Source: Streptomyces halstedii (GTDB lineage Bacteria > Actinomycetota > Actinomycetes > Streptomycetales > Streptomycetaceae). From it: DNA of 64,000 nt. The translations under genes and the position numbers were made by a program. The notes under the pieces are model-generated. The model worked only from the letters and a program-made list of their open reading frames with translations, made no database searches and was not told where the DNA came from. This document shows positions 23,844 to 32,085 of this stretch, piece by piece; the first letter of the stretch is position 1; every line of letters begins with the position of its first letter. The stretch is taken from positions 372,001-436,000 of the forward strand of contig JOAZ01000001.1 in assembly GCA_000720535.1 (NCBI GenBank), given 5' to 3'.

Positions 23844-26101
23844 CAGCCCGTCCTCAGGGCGTAGTGCGCGCTGATCTGGGAGGCGGTCAGCGCGGTCGGG
23901 TAGACGGCGGTCTCGTCGATCTGGCCGGCGAAGAAGTTGCTGGTGGGACGGCTCGGCCAGCTGTTCAGGTTGTCCCCGCCGACCCTCCAGTAACCGGGGG
24001 TGTCCTGGTTGGTGGTGTAGGTGCCGGACGACGCGCGCAGCTGTCCGTCCACGTAGAGCGCCATGCCGCCGGTGCCCTGGGTGGCGACGACGTGGTGCCA
24101 GTTGCCGTCGTTGTAGGCGGCTGTGGTGGTCACCGTGCGGTAGCCCCCGCTGTAGACGCCGAAGAGCAGCCGCCCGTTGTTCGCCATGTAGACGTGTTTG
24201 TCGTAGCGGGTGCTGTTCTGCATCGTCAGGTTGCCGAAGCCGATGATCTTGCCGCCCCGGGTGGTGGTCGTCTTGATCCAGGTCTCCACCGAGAACCGGG
24301 TGGGCGCCGGCAGCGCGGTGTTGCCGTAGGCGTACTGGCTCGTCCCGTCGAAGCCGATGGCGGTCGAGTCACCGGCCACGGCGGCCGGGGTCTGCCGGTA
24401 CGCCGGGGCGTTGCGCAGGAAGCCGTTGTTCAGCTTGCCGGTGGCGTCGGCGGCGAAGGTGGAGGTGCCCTCGTCGTAACGCCAGTACTGCGAGGCCCCG
24501 TCGGACAGCACCCGGGCCGGGTAGCGCTCCGCCGTCGCGGACACGGTGGCGGACTGGGCGGGGGACTTGGCGCTGGTGTTGGTGCCGTCGCTCGCGGTGA
24601 TCCGGTACGAGTGCGTCTCGCCCGCCGCCACGTCGGTGTCGGTCCACCGCAGCTGCGGCCGGTCCCAGAAGACCGAGTAGCCGGTGGTGGTGTGGACGGG
24701 TGTGCTCGCCCCGTCCTTGTAGATCCGGTAGGTCAGCACCCCGTCGTCGGTGTCGAAGCTGGTCTGCCAGTTCACGTCGATCCGCCCCGGGGTGAGGGTG
24801 GACAGGCTCACGTTGGGTACCCAGGGCGCCCCGGTGTCCGGGCCGTCCGCGAAGCGGGTCAGGCCCTGCTGGCGTACGCCGTTGACGGTGGTGAACTCCC
24901 CGCCGACCCACAGGTAGTGGTGGCCGCCCTTGTCGGTCTGGGCCATCACCCGGGGACCCACGGGCTCACCGATGCCGTCGTTGGTGTCCGGGAACCACGG
25001 CAGCAGCTTCGGGTCGTCCACGGACTGCGCCAGCAGGTGCTTGCGGGGCTGGTCGGGGAACTCGCCCATGCTCGCGCAGTCATGGGCGTGGCTGCCGCTG
25101 TAGAGCACGCCCGAATGGACCAGCACCGCCTGGGTGGCGCCCAGGCAGGTGTCCCGCCAGCGCTGCTGGTAGCCGGCGAGGTCGATGGCGATCCGGCCGT
25201 CGAACACCCCGCCTCCGGTGCCCTCGTTGGCGGTGTAGAGCCCGGTCGCGTCCGTGGTGAGGTCCTGCACGGTGGAGGTGTTGGGGATGAAGCCCGGGTA
25301 GCTCTTGACCAGGGCCCCCGTGGTGGCGTCCACCACGGCCAGGGCGTGGGAACTCGTGCCGTTGACGGTGAAGAAGTCCCCGCCGAGCGCCACGTGCCGG
25401 CCGTCCGGGGTGACCTGGACGGCGCGGGCCACCTCGTCCGCGTCGGCGGTGAACGGCAGCAGGCCGGCGCCCGCCGTGGTGACGGCGGCGAACTTCCGCC
25501 GGGTCTGGCCGCCCACGTTGTTGAAGTCGCCGCCGAGGTAGACGGTGTCGGCGGTGACGTCCAGGGCCCGCACGGTCGCGGAGACGGAGATCTTGAAGTT
25601 CGTGCGCGGGGCGCAGGTCGCGGTGTCGATGGCGGCGATGTTGCTGACGCCCTCGCCGTTCACCGACCCGAACTGCCCGCCCGCGTACAGCGTTTTGCCG
25701 TCCGGCGACAGCGCCAGCGCGCGGACGGTCGCGGTGCCCGAGGACATCGTGAACGACAACTGGCAGCCGGTCGGGGTACCGGTCGCCGCGTCGAACGCGG
25801 CGAAGTTCACCGCCGGCTGCTCCGAGGTGCCGGCGGCCGCGCCCGGCGGACGGAGGGTGGAGAAGGTGCCGCCGGCGTACACGACGCCGTCCCCGGCGGC
25901 CATCGACCAGACGATGCCGTTGGTCTGCCAGGTGGTGAGGTCGTCGGCGGTGAGGGAGACGGGCGGTGTCAGCGCCGCCGCCGGGGAGGCCCCGCCGGCG
26001 GCCGCGGTCAGCGCCCCGGCGAACAGGCAGAGCGCGGCGGCCGCGGCGCGGATCCGGCCGCGTCCGCCGCTCGGGCCGCGACCCGTGGTCACGTTCATCA
26101 T
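23843..26101 (-). CDS. Secreted multi-domain protein: repeat propeller-like region, FN3, LamG
   Basis: This 752-aa product has a Sec signal peptide (cationic start, hydrophobic core, cleavage near ASPAAA). Residues about 60-430 hold repeats of the form VRALALSPDGKTLYAGGQFG and VRALDVTADTVYLGGDFN, which suggest a beta-propeller-like or delta-60-type fold. Then come an FN3-like domain (about 440-530) and a LamG/concanavalin-like lectin domain (about 560-750: YGNTALPAPTRFSVETWIKT, WHHVVATQGTGGMALYVDG). LamG domains bind glycans or proteins. Placed in the polysaccharide locus, it may bind the polymer at the cell surface. Either of two adjacent ATGs (26101 or 26098) can be the start; GGAG lies upstream. 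Confidence 0.82.
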   Translation of the reverse strand: MMNVTTGRGPSGGRGRIRAAAAALCLFAGALTAAAGGASPAAALTPPVSLTADDLTTWQTNGIVWSMAAGDGVVYAGGTFSTLRPPGAAAGTSEQPAVNFAAFDAATGTPTGCQLSFTMSSGTATVRALALSPDGKTLYAGGQFGSVNGEGVSNIAAIDTATCAPRTNFKISVSATVRALDVTADTVYLGGDFNNVGGQTRRKFAAVTTAGAGLLPFTADADEVARAVQVTPDGRHVALGGDFFTVNGTSSHALAVVDATTGALVKSYPGFIPNTSTVQDLTTDATGLYTANEGTGGGVFDGRIAIDLAGYQQRWRDTCLGATQAVLVHSGVLYSGSHAHDCASMGEFPDQPRKHLLAQSVDDPKLLPWFPDTNDGIGEPVGPRVMAQTDKGGHHYLWVGGEFTTVNGVRQQGLTRFADGPDTGAPWVPNVSLSTLTPGRIDVNWQTSFDTDDGVLTYRIYKDGASTPVHTTTGYSVFWDRPQLRWTDTDVAAGETHSYRITASDGTNTSAKSPAQSATVSATAERYPARVLSDGASQYWRYDEGTSTFAADATGKLNNGFLRNAPAYRQTPAAVAGDSTAIGFDGTSQYAYGNTALPAPTRFSVETWIKTTTTRGGKIIGFGNLTMQNSTRYDKHVYMANNGRLLFGVYSGGYRTVTTTAAYNDGNWHHVVATQGTGGMALYVDGQLRASSGTYTTNQDTPGYWRVGGDNLNSWPSRPTSNFFAGQIDETAVYPTALTASQISAHYALRTG

Positions 26102-26267
26102 TCAGCTCCGGAGGTGGGAACGAGCCGCGACCGGCCGGCCGCGGTCCAGGGGGTGTCCGGGGACGCGGTCCGCGGGCCGGTGTCCGGCACGGCGCGGCGG
26201 CGTCCCGGCTTCCCGGCCGTCCGCGTACGGGCGGCGGGCCGGGTGTTCACGGGCGGTGCGGGCGCCG

Positions 26268-27281
26268 TCACCGGTCCACCCGCACGGTGGCCCCGGTGAG
26301 CTGGTCGGCCAGTAACCGGATGTCCGCGTCGACCATGATCCGGGCCAGCTCCCGGGACTTCACCTCGGGTTTCCAGCCCAGCAGCCGCTCCGCCTCGGAG
26401 GCGTCGCCGATGAGCGCGTCGACCTCGCTGGGGCGCTCGTACTTCGGGTCGTAGCGGACGTGTTCGGTCCAGTCCAGTCCCGCGTGCTCGAAGGCGTACT
26501 CGACGAACCGCCGGACGCTGACCCCCTCGCCGGTGGCCACGACGTAGTCGTCCGGGGAGTCGCACTGGAGCATCCGCCACATGGCGTCCACGTACTCCGG
26601 GGCGTATCCCCAGTCGCGTACGGCGTCGAGGTTGCCCAGGTGCAGCCGGTCCTGGAGTCCGGCCTTGATCCGGGCCACCCCGCGGGTGATCTTGCGGGTC
26701 ACGAAGGTCTCGCCCCGGCGCGGCGACTCATGGTTGAAGAGGATGCCGTTCACGGCGAACATCCCATACGCCTCACGGTAGTTGACCGTCGCCCAGTACG
26801 AGTAGACCTTGGCCACGCTGTACGGGCTGCGCGGGTGGAAGGGGGTCCGCTCGTTCTGCGGCGGCGGGCTGGCGCCGAACATCTCGGAGGAGGAGGCCTG
26901 GTAGATCCGGGTCTCGATACCGCTGGCCCGCACCGCCTCCAGGAGCCGGACCGTGCCGAGGCCGGTCACGTCACCGGTGTACAGGGGCGCGTCGAAGGAC
27001 ACCCGGACGTGCGACTGGGCGCCCAGGTTGTACACCTCGTCGGGGCGGATGTCGCGGAGCAGGTTGACCAGCGCCACGCCGTCGGTCAGATCGGCGTGAT
27101 GGAGCACGAAGGAACGATTCTCCTCCTCGGGGCCCTGGTAGATGTGGTCGATACGCCCGGTGTTGAAGCTCGACGAACGGCGTATCAGGCCGTGGACCGT
27201 GTATCCCTTCTCCAGCAGCAGCTCGGACAGGTACGAACCGTCCTGTCCGGTCACCCCGGTGATGAGCGCGGTCTTGGCCAT
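26268..27281 (-). CDS. gmd: GDP-mannose 4,6-dehydratase
   Basis: Start ATG at 27281 follows GAAGGGGGGAG. The 337-aa SDR enzyme has [20 protein letters not shown] (NADP-binding), [15 protein letters not shown] and the catalytic [10 protein letters not shown] (YxxxK), then [16 protein letters not shown], all hallmarks of Gmd. It turns GDP-D-mannose into GDP-4-keto-6-deoxymannose, the step before GDP-L-fucose. It is divergent from fcl with a shared 114-bp promoter region. Codon 323 is TTA (26315-26313), so completion should depend on bldA tRNA. Confidence 0.96.
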   Translation of the reverse strand: MAKTALITGVTGQDGSYLSELLLEKGYTVHGLIRRSSSFNTGRIDHIYQGPEEENRSFVLHHADLTDGVALVNLLRDIRPDEVYNLGAQSHVRVSFDAPLYTGDVTGLGTVRLLEAVRASGIETRIYQASSSEMFGASPPPQNERTPFHPRSPYSVAKVYSYWATVNYREAYGMFAVNGILFNHESPRRGETFVTRKITRGVARIKAGLQDRLHLGNLDAVRDWGYAPEYVDAMWRMLQCDSPDDYVVATGEGVSVRRFVEYAFEHAGLDWTEHVRYDPKYERPSEVDALIGDASEAERLLGWKPEVKSRELARIMVDADIRLLADQLTGATVRVDR

Positions 27282-27395
27282 GACTCCCCCCTTCTCTGAT
27301 CGCCCGACGGGCGCGTGGTACACCGAAATAGCGTGTTCTGAGCGCTTTATCGCAAAACGTCACCAGGGCGCGGCGCCGCTGGCACAATCCGAGCC

Positions 27396-28376
27396 ATGAC
27401 GACCGATCTCCCCGGCCCTTCCCCTGAATCCGTCCGCCCCCTGCTGTCCCCCGGGTCGCGCATATTCGTCGCGGGCCACCGCGGGCTCGTCGGCTCGGCG
27501 CTGACGCGCCGCCTCACCGAGGACGGCCACGAGGTGGTCACACGCGGCCGGGACGACCTCGATCTGCGTGACGCGGCCGCGACCGGTGCCTTCCTGCGCG
27601 ATGTCCGCCCGGACGCCGTCGTGCTGGCCGCCGCCAAGGTGGGCGGGATCATGGCCAACAGCACCTTCCCGGTGCAGTTCCTGGAGGACAACCTGCGCAT
27701 CCAGCTCAGCGTGATCGCGGGCGCGCACGCCGCCGGGACGCGCCGGCTGCTCTTCCTCGGCTCGTCCTGCATCTACCCGAAGCACGCCCCGCAGCCCATC
27801 CGCGAGGACTCCCTGCTCACCGGCCCCCTGGAGCCGACCAACGAGCCCTACGCGCTCGCCAAGATCGCCGGGATCGCGCAGACACAGGCCTACCGGCGGC
27901 AGTACGGCGCCTCCTTCATCAGCGCCATGCCCACCAACCTCTACGGCCCCGGCGACAACTTCGACCTGGAGACCTCCCATGTGCTGCCCGCGCTGATCCG
28001 CCGCTTCCACGAGGCCGCGCGGGACCGGGCACCCGAGGTCACGCTCTGGGGCTCCGGCAGCCCGCGCCGCGAGTTCCTGCACGTCGACGACCTGGCGAGG
28101 GCCTGCGTCCTGCTGCTGGAGGCCCACGACGACGCGGAGCCGGTCAACATCGGCTGCGGCGAGGACCTCACCATCCGGGAACTGGCCGAAACCGTACGGG
28201 AAGTGACCGGCTATCAGGGCCGGATCGCCTGGGACACGTCCAAGCCCGACGGCACCCCGCGCAAGCTGCTGGACGTGACCCGGCTGACCGCCCTCGGATT
28301 CCGGCCGCGGATCCCGCTGAGGGACGGCGTCGCCCGCACCTACGCCTGGTGGCTGGAGCGGCACCCCCACGGCTGA
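27396..28376 (+). CDS. fcl: GDP-L-fucose synthase
   Basis: This 326-aa extended SDR has IFVAGHRGLVGSALTRRL for NADP, the SSCIYPKHAPQPIREDSLL loop, the YALAKIAG catalytic YxxxK and WGSGSPRREFLHVDDLA, all diagnostic of Fcl/WcaG. The epimerase-reductase makes GDP-L-fucose from the Gmd product. A leader of about 20 residues precedes the fold. The polymer is therefore likely to contain L-fucose or a derivative. Confidence 0.95.
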   Translation: MTTDLPGPSPESVRPLLSPGSRIFVAGHRGLVGSALTRRLTEDGHEVVTRGRDDLDLRDAAATGAFLRDVRPDAVVLAAAKVGGIMANSTFPVQFLEDNLRIQLSVIAGAHAAGTRRLLFLGSSCIYPKHAPQPIREDSLLTGPLEPTNEPYALAKIAGIAQTQAYRRQYGASFISAMPTNLYGPGDNFDLETSHVLPALIRRFHEAARDRAPEVTLWGSGSPRREFLHVDDLARACVLLLEAHDDAEPVNIGCGEDLTIRELAETVREVTGYQGRIAWDTSKPDGTPRKLLDVTRLTALGFRPRIPLRDGVARTYAWWLERHPHG

Positions 28377-28428
28377 CCGCCCGGCCCGCCCGTGGCGCGT
28401 ACCGTCCGGCACGTGGCCCCCCGCCACC

Positions 28429-29964
28429 TCAGTACGCCCCTCGGCCGTCGGCGACGGCACGCACCGTACGGGCGAGAAGTCCCAGGTCCATGGCGAGCGA
28501 CCAGTTGTCGACGTACCAGAGGTCGAGGCGCACCGTCTCCTGCCAGGTCAGGTCCGAGCGCCCGCTGACCTGCCACAGACCGGTGAGTCCCGGTCTGACC
28601 GCGAGCCGCCGCAGCTCCCGCTCGTCGTAGCGCGCGGCCTCGTCCGGTAACGGCGGGCGTGGGCCTACCAGGGACATGTCACCCCGTAACACGTTGAGGA
28701 GCTGCGGGAGTTCGTCGACGGAGGTCCGGCGCAGCGCGTGCCCGATCCGGGTGACCCGTGGATCGCGGCGCATCTTGAACATCGGGCCCTCGCTCTCGTT
28801 GGCCGGGGCGAGCTGCTCCTTGCGGGACTCGGCGTCCTCCACCATCGTGCGGAACTTCCACATGGTGAAGGGCCGGTTGTGCCGCCCGTGCCGGATCTGG
28901 CGGTGGAAGACGGGTCCGCGCGAGGAGAGCCGCACGGCGAGCGCGACCGCCAGGAACAAAGGCGCCAGCACCAGCAGGCCCAGCGCCGCCCCGGACCGGT
29001 CGACCAGCGCCTTGAGGACCGCCTGCGGTCCGTGCCGCAGCGGAGGCGCCACATGCAGCAGCGTCAGCCCGGCGGCGGACGCGGGCCGCACCCGGCCGGC
29101 CGCCGTCCCGGACAGCTCCGAGAGCACCCCCAGCGCGATCCCTCCGTCGTGCAGGCCCCAGGACAGCCGCCGCAGCCGGTCGCCGGTGAGCCGGGGGCCG
29201 GGCGCCACGAGCACCAGGTCCGCGTCGTGGGCGTAGGCGCCGCCGAGCACCGTGGACACGTCGTCGTCGGCGGGCGCGGGGGCCAGCCGGCCCGGCACCG
29301 GTGTCCGCCCGCGTGGTGTTCCCTCACCCACCGGCACGGCGGCCACCACCGCGTACGGATGGCCGGCGGCTGAGGTGAGCCGGCCCACCGCGCGGTCCAG
29401 GCCCGCCGCCTCACCCACCACCAGCACCCGGCGGACGCCGTTCCGCGCCCGCCACCGTGCCGCCCCGGCCGCCGCCAGGGCGACCGCCAGGCCGGGTGTC
29501 AGGGCGAGTACGGCGGTCGCCGGGTCGGGGCGGTGGCCGGTCACGGCCAGCAGGACGACGAGGGCCCCGACGAGGACCAGCCAGTCGCCGAGCGGTCCCG
29601 AGACGGAGCCGGGCCGCCCCGGCCGGGGGTCCGTGTACCGGCCGCGGGCCGCCCGCACCCCGGTCCAGACGAGACCGGCCACGGCGGCGGCGGCCAGCGG
29701 CCGCGGCCCGGCGGCCGCGTGGAGCACACACCCGGCGGGAACACCCAGGCCCAGGAGGTCGGTGAGCGCGAGAAGCGGCGGGCGCCGGGCGGGGCGTCCG
29801 GCCGCCGGGCGTGAGGGCGGGCGGCCGGAGCGGACGCGTGGCGCGCTCCTCGGTGGTCCGAGCGCCGTGGTGCGGTCGCGGGGCGCGGCGGTACGCGGCC
29901 GAGGTGCCCCGGCCAGCCCCACCGGCCCGGGTATACCCGATTCGGGTAAGTCGACATGCCCCAT
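28429..29964 (-). CDS. Polyprenyl sugar-1-phosphate transferase (priming enzyme)
   Basis: Start ATG at 29964 follows GGGGGG; ATGs further upstream lack a ribosome site. The 511-aa product is of the WbaP/EPS-sugar-transferase type: four to five N-terminal membrane helices, a soluble CoA-binding-like middle and a C-terminal catalytic domain (about 320-510) with PVFHRQIRHGRHNRPFTMWKFRTM (quoted as a span), SVDELPQLLNVLRGDMSLVG and the PGLTGLWQVSGRS segment. It links the first sugar phosphate to undecaprenyl phosphate and so starts repeat-unit synthesis. Codons 426 (28689-28687) and 439 (28650-28648) are TTA, both inside the conserved catalytic block. Confidence 0.93.
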   Translation of the reverse strand: MGHVDLPESGIPGPVGLAGAPRPRTAAPRDRTTALGPPRSAPRVRSGRPPSRPAAGRPARRPPLLALTDLLGLGVPAGCVLHAAAGPRPLAAAAVAGLVWTGVRAARGRYTDPRPGRPGSVSGPLGDWLVLVGALVVLLAVTGHRPDPATAVLALTPGLAVALAAAGAARWRARNGVRRVLVVGEAAGLDRAVGRLTSAAGHPYAVVAAVPVGEGTPRGRTPVPGRLAPAPADDDVSTVLGGAYAHDADLVLVAPGPRLTGDRLRRLSWGLHDGGIALGVLSELSGTAAGRVRPASAAGLTLLHVAPPLRHGPQAVLKALVDRSGAALGLLVLAPLFLAVALAVRLSSRGPVFHRQIRHGRHNRPFTMWKFRTMVEDAESRKEQLAPANESEGPMFKMRRDPRVTRIGHALRRTSVDELPQLLNVLRGDMSLVGPRPPLPDEAARYDERELRRLAVRPGLTGLWQVSGRSDLTWQETVRLDLWYVDNWSLAMDLGLLARTVRAVADGRGAY

Positions 29965-30306
29965 GAGCCCCCCAGCCACAGTCGCATCCCCCGAACGGGA
30001 CGCATCCGCCGATCCCATGGACAGACGGATGCGCCTTCGCTCGGTGCACGATATCCACACACGTGCCATTTCGCTGGGGTTCTCGTGAAGTTCAGGTGCG
30101 AGGATCGTCCGGATTCCGGGCCGTCGCGGAAAGGATCTCCGGCCCCGCGCCGCCGCCGGGCGATTGCGGAGTTTCCGGGCAAGCGCTTACGCCCGCGAGG
30201 ACGGCCGGGCGGGGGATAGGCGCGCGCGGACGAGTGTGCGACAGTGCCCGGTGGCCGAACGTCGGGCCGGTGCTGCGGGGGTTCGCAGCCTCGCACGGGA
30301 GGGACC
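29965..30306. promoter_or_regulatory. Divergent intergenic region between the priming transferase and an XRE-TPR regulator
   Basis: No gene is seen in these 342 bp. They separate two divergent genes and must hold both promoters. A GGGGGG ribosome site for the leftward gene lies at its left end and GGGAGG for the rightward gene at its right end. No strong operator-like palindrome was noticed. Confidence 0.4.
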
Positions 30307-31800
30307 ATGTCCGATGCCAACCGCGCCGACCGGCCGTGGGCCGCGTTCGGCGCCCGGCTGCGCGCCCTGCGTCGCGGAGCGGGGCTCACTCAGCTCCAGC
30401 TGGGGCAACTGGTGGGCTACCACCACACGTTGATCAGCAAGCTGGAGAGCGGGCTGCGTGAACCGCCCGCCGGGCTGGCGGACCGCCTGGACCCTCTGCT
30501 CGGGTCACGGGGGGAACTGGCGGCGCTCGCCGGGGCACTTGGGCCCCGGCGCACCACGTCCTTCCTCCCGGAGGCGGTCGGCCGCGCCCTGTTCGCCCCG
30601 CTGCCCGGTGGCGAGGCACCCCGCGGTGGAGCGGCGACCGGAGGCGGGCCGCGGGTCGAGGGCGGGATGCTGAGCTGCGACGGGGTGCCCGTGCACGGCA
30701 CCGGGGCGGGCGGCGACGGGCCGGGTGGAGGGCGGGGCTGGCCGGTGAGCCTGCCGGACCAGGGGGTGATCTGCCCGCTGCACGCCTCCGACGGCTGCGC
30801 GGTACCCGAGCCGCTCGCCGTGCTCTCGCTGCTGAAGAGCCCGGCGGCGCTGCGCGAGAGCTCCGACGCCGACGCCGTGCACGGGCTCACCGCGCTGCTG
30901 AGCTGTCTGACCGGGGCGGCGGCGGAGGACCTGACGCCGGGTGTCCTGGAGACGGCCGAGCGGGTGCTGCACCTGGTGGTCGGCTGGGCGCGGGCGGTCG
31001 ACGCGACCGGCAGGCTGCCCCACGCGCAGTTGCGGCTCGCCGCCGCGTACGCCCAGCTCGCCGGGCAGGCCCGGATGTCCCGGGGGCAGACGGCGCTCAG
31101 CACGGTGTGGTTCGAGCACGGGCTGCGCTGGGCCTGCGCCTCGGACGACGTCGTCTCCCAGGCCTCCCTGCTCGGTGACCTGTGCACCCTGGCGCGGCTG
31201 GACCGGGACGCGGAGTCCGCCCTGGTGTACGCGCAGGCGATGGGGGCGCTGGACCCGCGCCGGGGCTGGGTGGGCGCGCTGGCCCATCTGTACCAGGCCC
31301 GGGGGTACGCGCTGCGCCAGGACGGCCCGGAGTGCCGGCGGCACATCGAACTGGCCCGCCGCCGGCTCGCCCGCCTCGGCCGGCGCGACGGCGCGGAGGC
31401 GCCCTGGCTCACCGGGGCCGACGGTCTGATGCGCGCCGAGTCCGCGGTGGGCGGAGCGCTGCGGGACCTGGCGGCCCCGGGCGGCGACCGGGCGACCGCC
31501 CTCGGGGCCGTGGCGGCCACCGGCGCGTCCCTGGCCCACCTGGCCCCCCGGCTGCGGCCCGTCCGGCTGCTGCTGACCCTGCGCCTCGCGGACAGCCACG
31601 CGTGCGCCGGGGACCTGGAGCCGGCGTTGGACGCGGCGGTGCGGGTGGTGGAGCAGGCGGTGAGCAGCGAGCAGTCCACGGTCGTCCAGGAACTCCGGGG
31701 CCTGCACGCCCGCCTGACGGAGCGTTGGGGCGATTTGCCGCAGGTCCGCGACTACCGGGAGCGGGTGCGGGACGCGGCGGCGGTCGCCGGGCTCCCCTGA
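30307..31800 (+). CDS. XRE-family helix-turn-helix regulator with TPR-like C-terminus
   Basis: ATG at 30307 follows GGGAGG. Residues about 12-65 are a Cro/C1-type HTH (FGARLRALRRGAGLTQLQLG, then LVGYHHTLISKLESGLREPP). A glycine-rich linker leads to about 330 residues of helical repeats like TPRs (LAAAYAQLAGQARMSRGQTA; LGDLCTLARLDRDAESALVYAQAM; LYQARGYALRQDGPECRRHI). Streptomyces has many such regulators that bind small peptides or proteins through the repeats. Being divergent from the priming transferase, it may control the polysaccharide locus. This is inference. Confidence 0.82.
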   Translation: MSDANRADRPWAAFGARLRALRRGAGLTQLQLGQLVGYHHTLISKLESGLREPPAGLADRLDPLLGSRGELAALAGALGPRRTTSFLPEAVGRALFAPLPGGEAPRGGAATGGGPRVEGGMLSCDGVPVHGTGAGGDGPGGGRGWPVSLPDQGVICPLHASDGCAVPEPLAVLSLLKSPAALRESSDADAVHGLTALLSCLTGAAAEDLTPGVLETAERVLHLVVGWARAVDATGRLPHAQLRLAAAYAQLAGQARMSRGQTALSTVWFEHGLRWACASDDVVSQASLLGDLCTLARLDRDAESALVYAQAMGALDPRRGWVGALAHLYQARGYALRQDGPECRRHIELARRRLARLGRRDGAEAPWLTGADGLMRAESAVGGALRDLAAPGGDRATALGAVAATGASLAHLAPRLRPVRLLLTLRLADSHACAGDLEPALDAAVRVVEQAVSSEQSTVVQELRGLHARLTERWGDLPQVRDYRERVRDAAAVAGLP

Positions 31801-31813
31801 CGGGCCCGCTCGG

Positions 31814-31835
31814 GCGACCGGGCCGGCCCGGTCGC
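31814..31835 (+). terminator. 22-bp perfect palindrome after the XRE-TPR gene
   Basis: GCGACCGGGCC (31814-31824) is followed directly by its exact inverse GGCCCGGTCGC (31825-31835). It begins 13 bp after the stop codon. In RNA it would fold as a stem with a small loop, so a terminator is likely; as DNA it could also be a protein-binding site. Confidence 0.5.
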
Positions 31836-32085
31836 GGGCGCCTGACGGGCTTGCCGGAATTTGACAACCGGGCTCCGGTGACCGGAAAGCGTTGACCCGC
31901 CTGTGCGCCGCCTGTGAGGGTGCGGCTGCTCCCGACATGGACATGACCTTACGGTGTCCGGCCTCCCCGGGCCGGGCACCGCCCCCACCGGGGCGAGCGC
32001 CGCACCCCGTGCGCTCGTGACGGTCCGGTCCGAGGCCGACAGGCCCGGTGCGGGAGCACCTCACCCCTCACCCAAGGAGCAGCAG

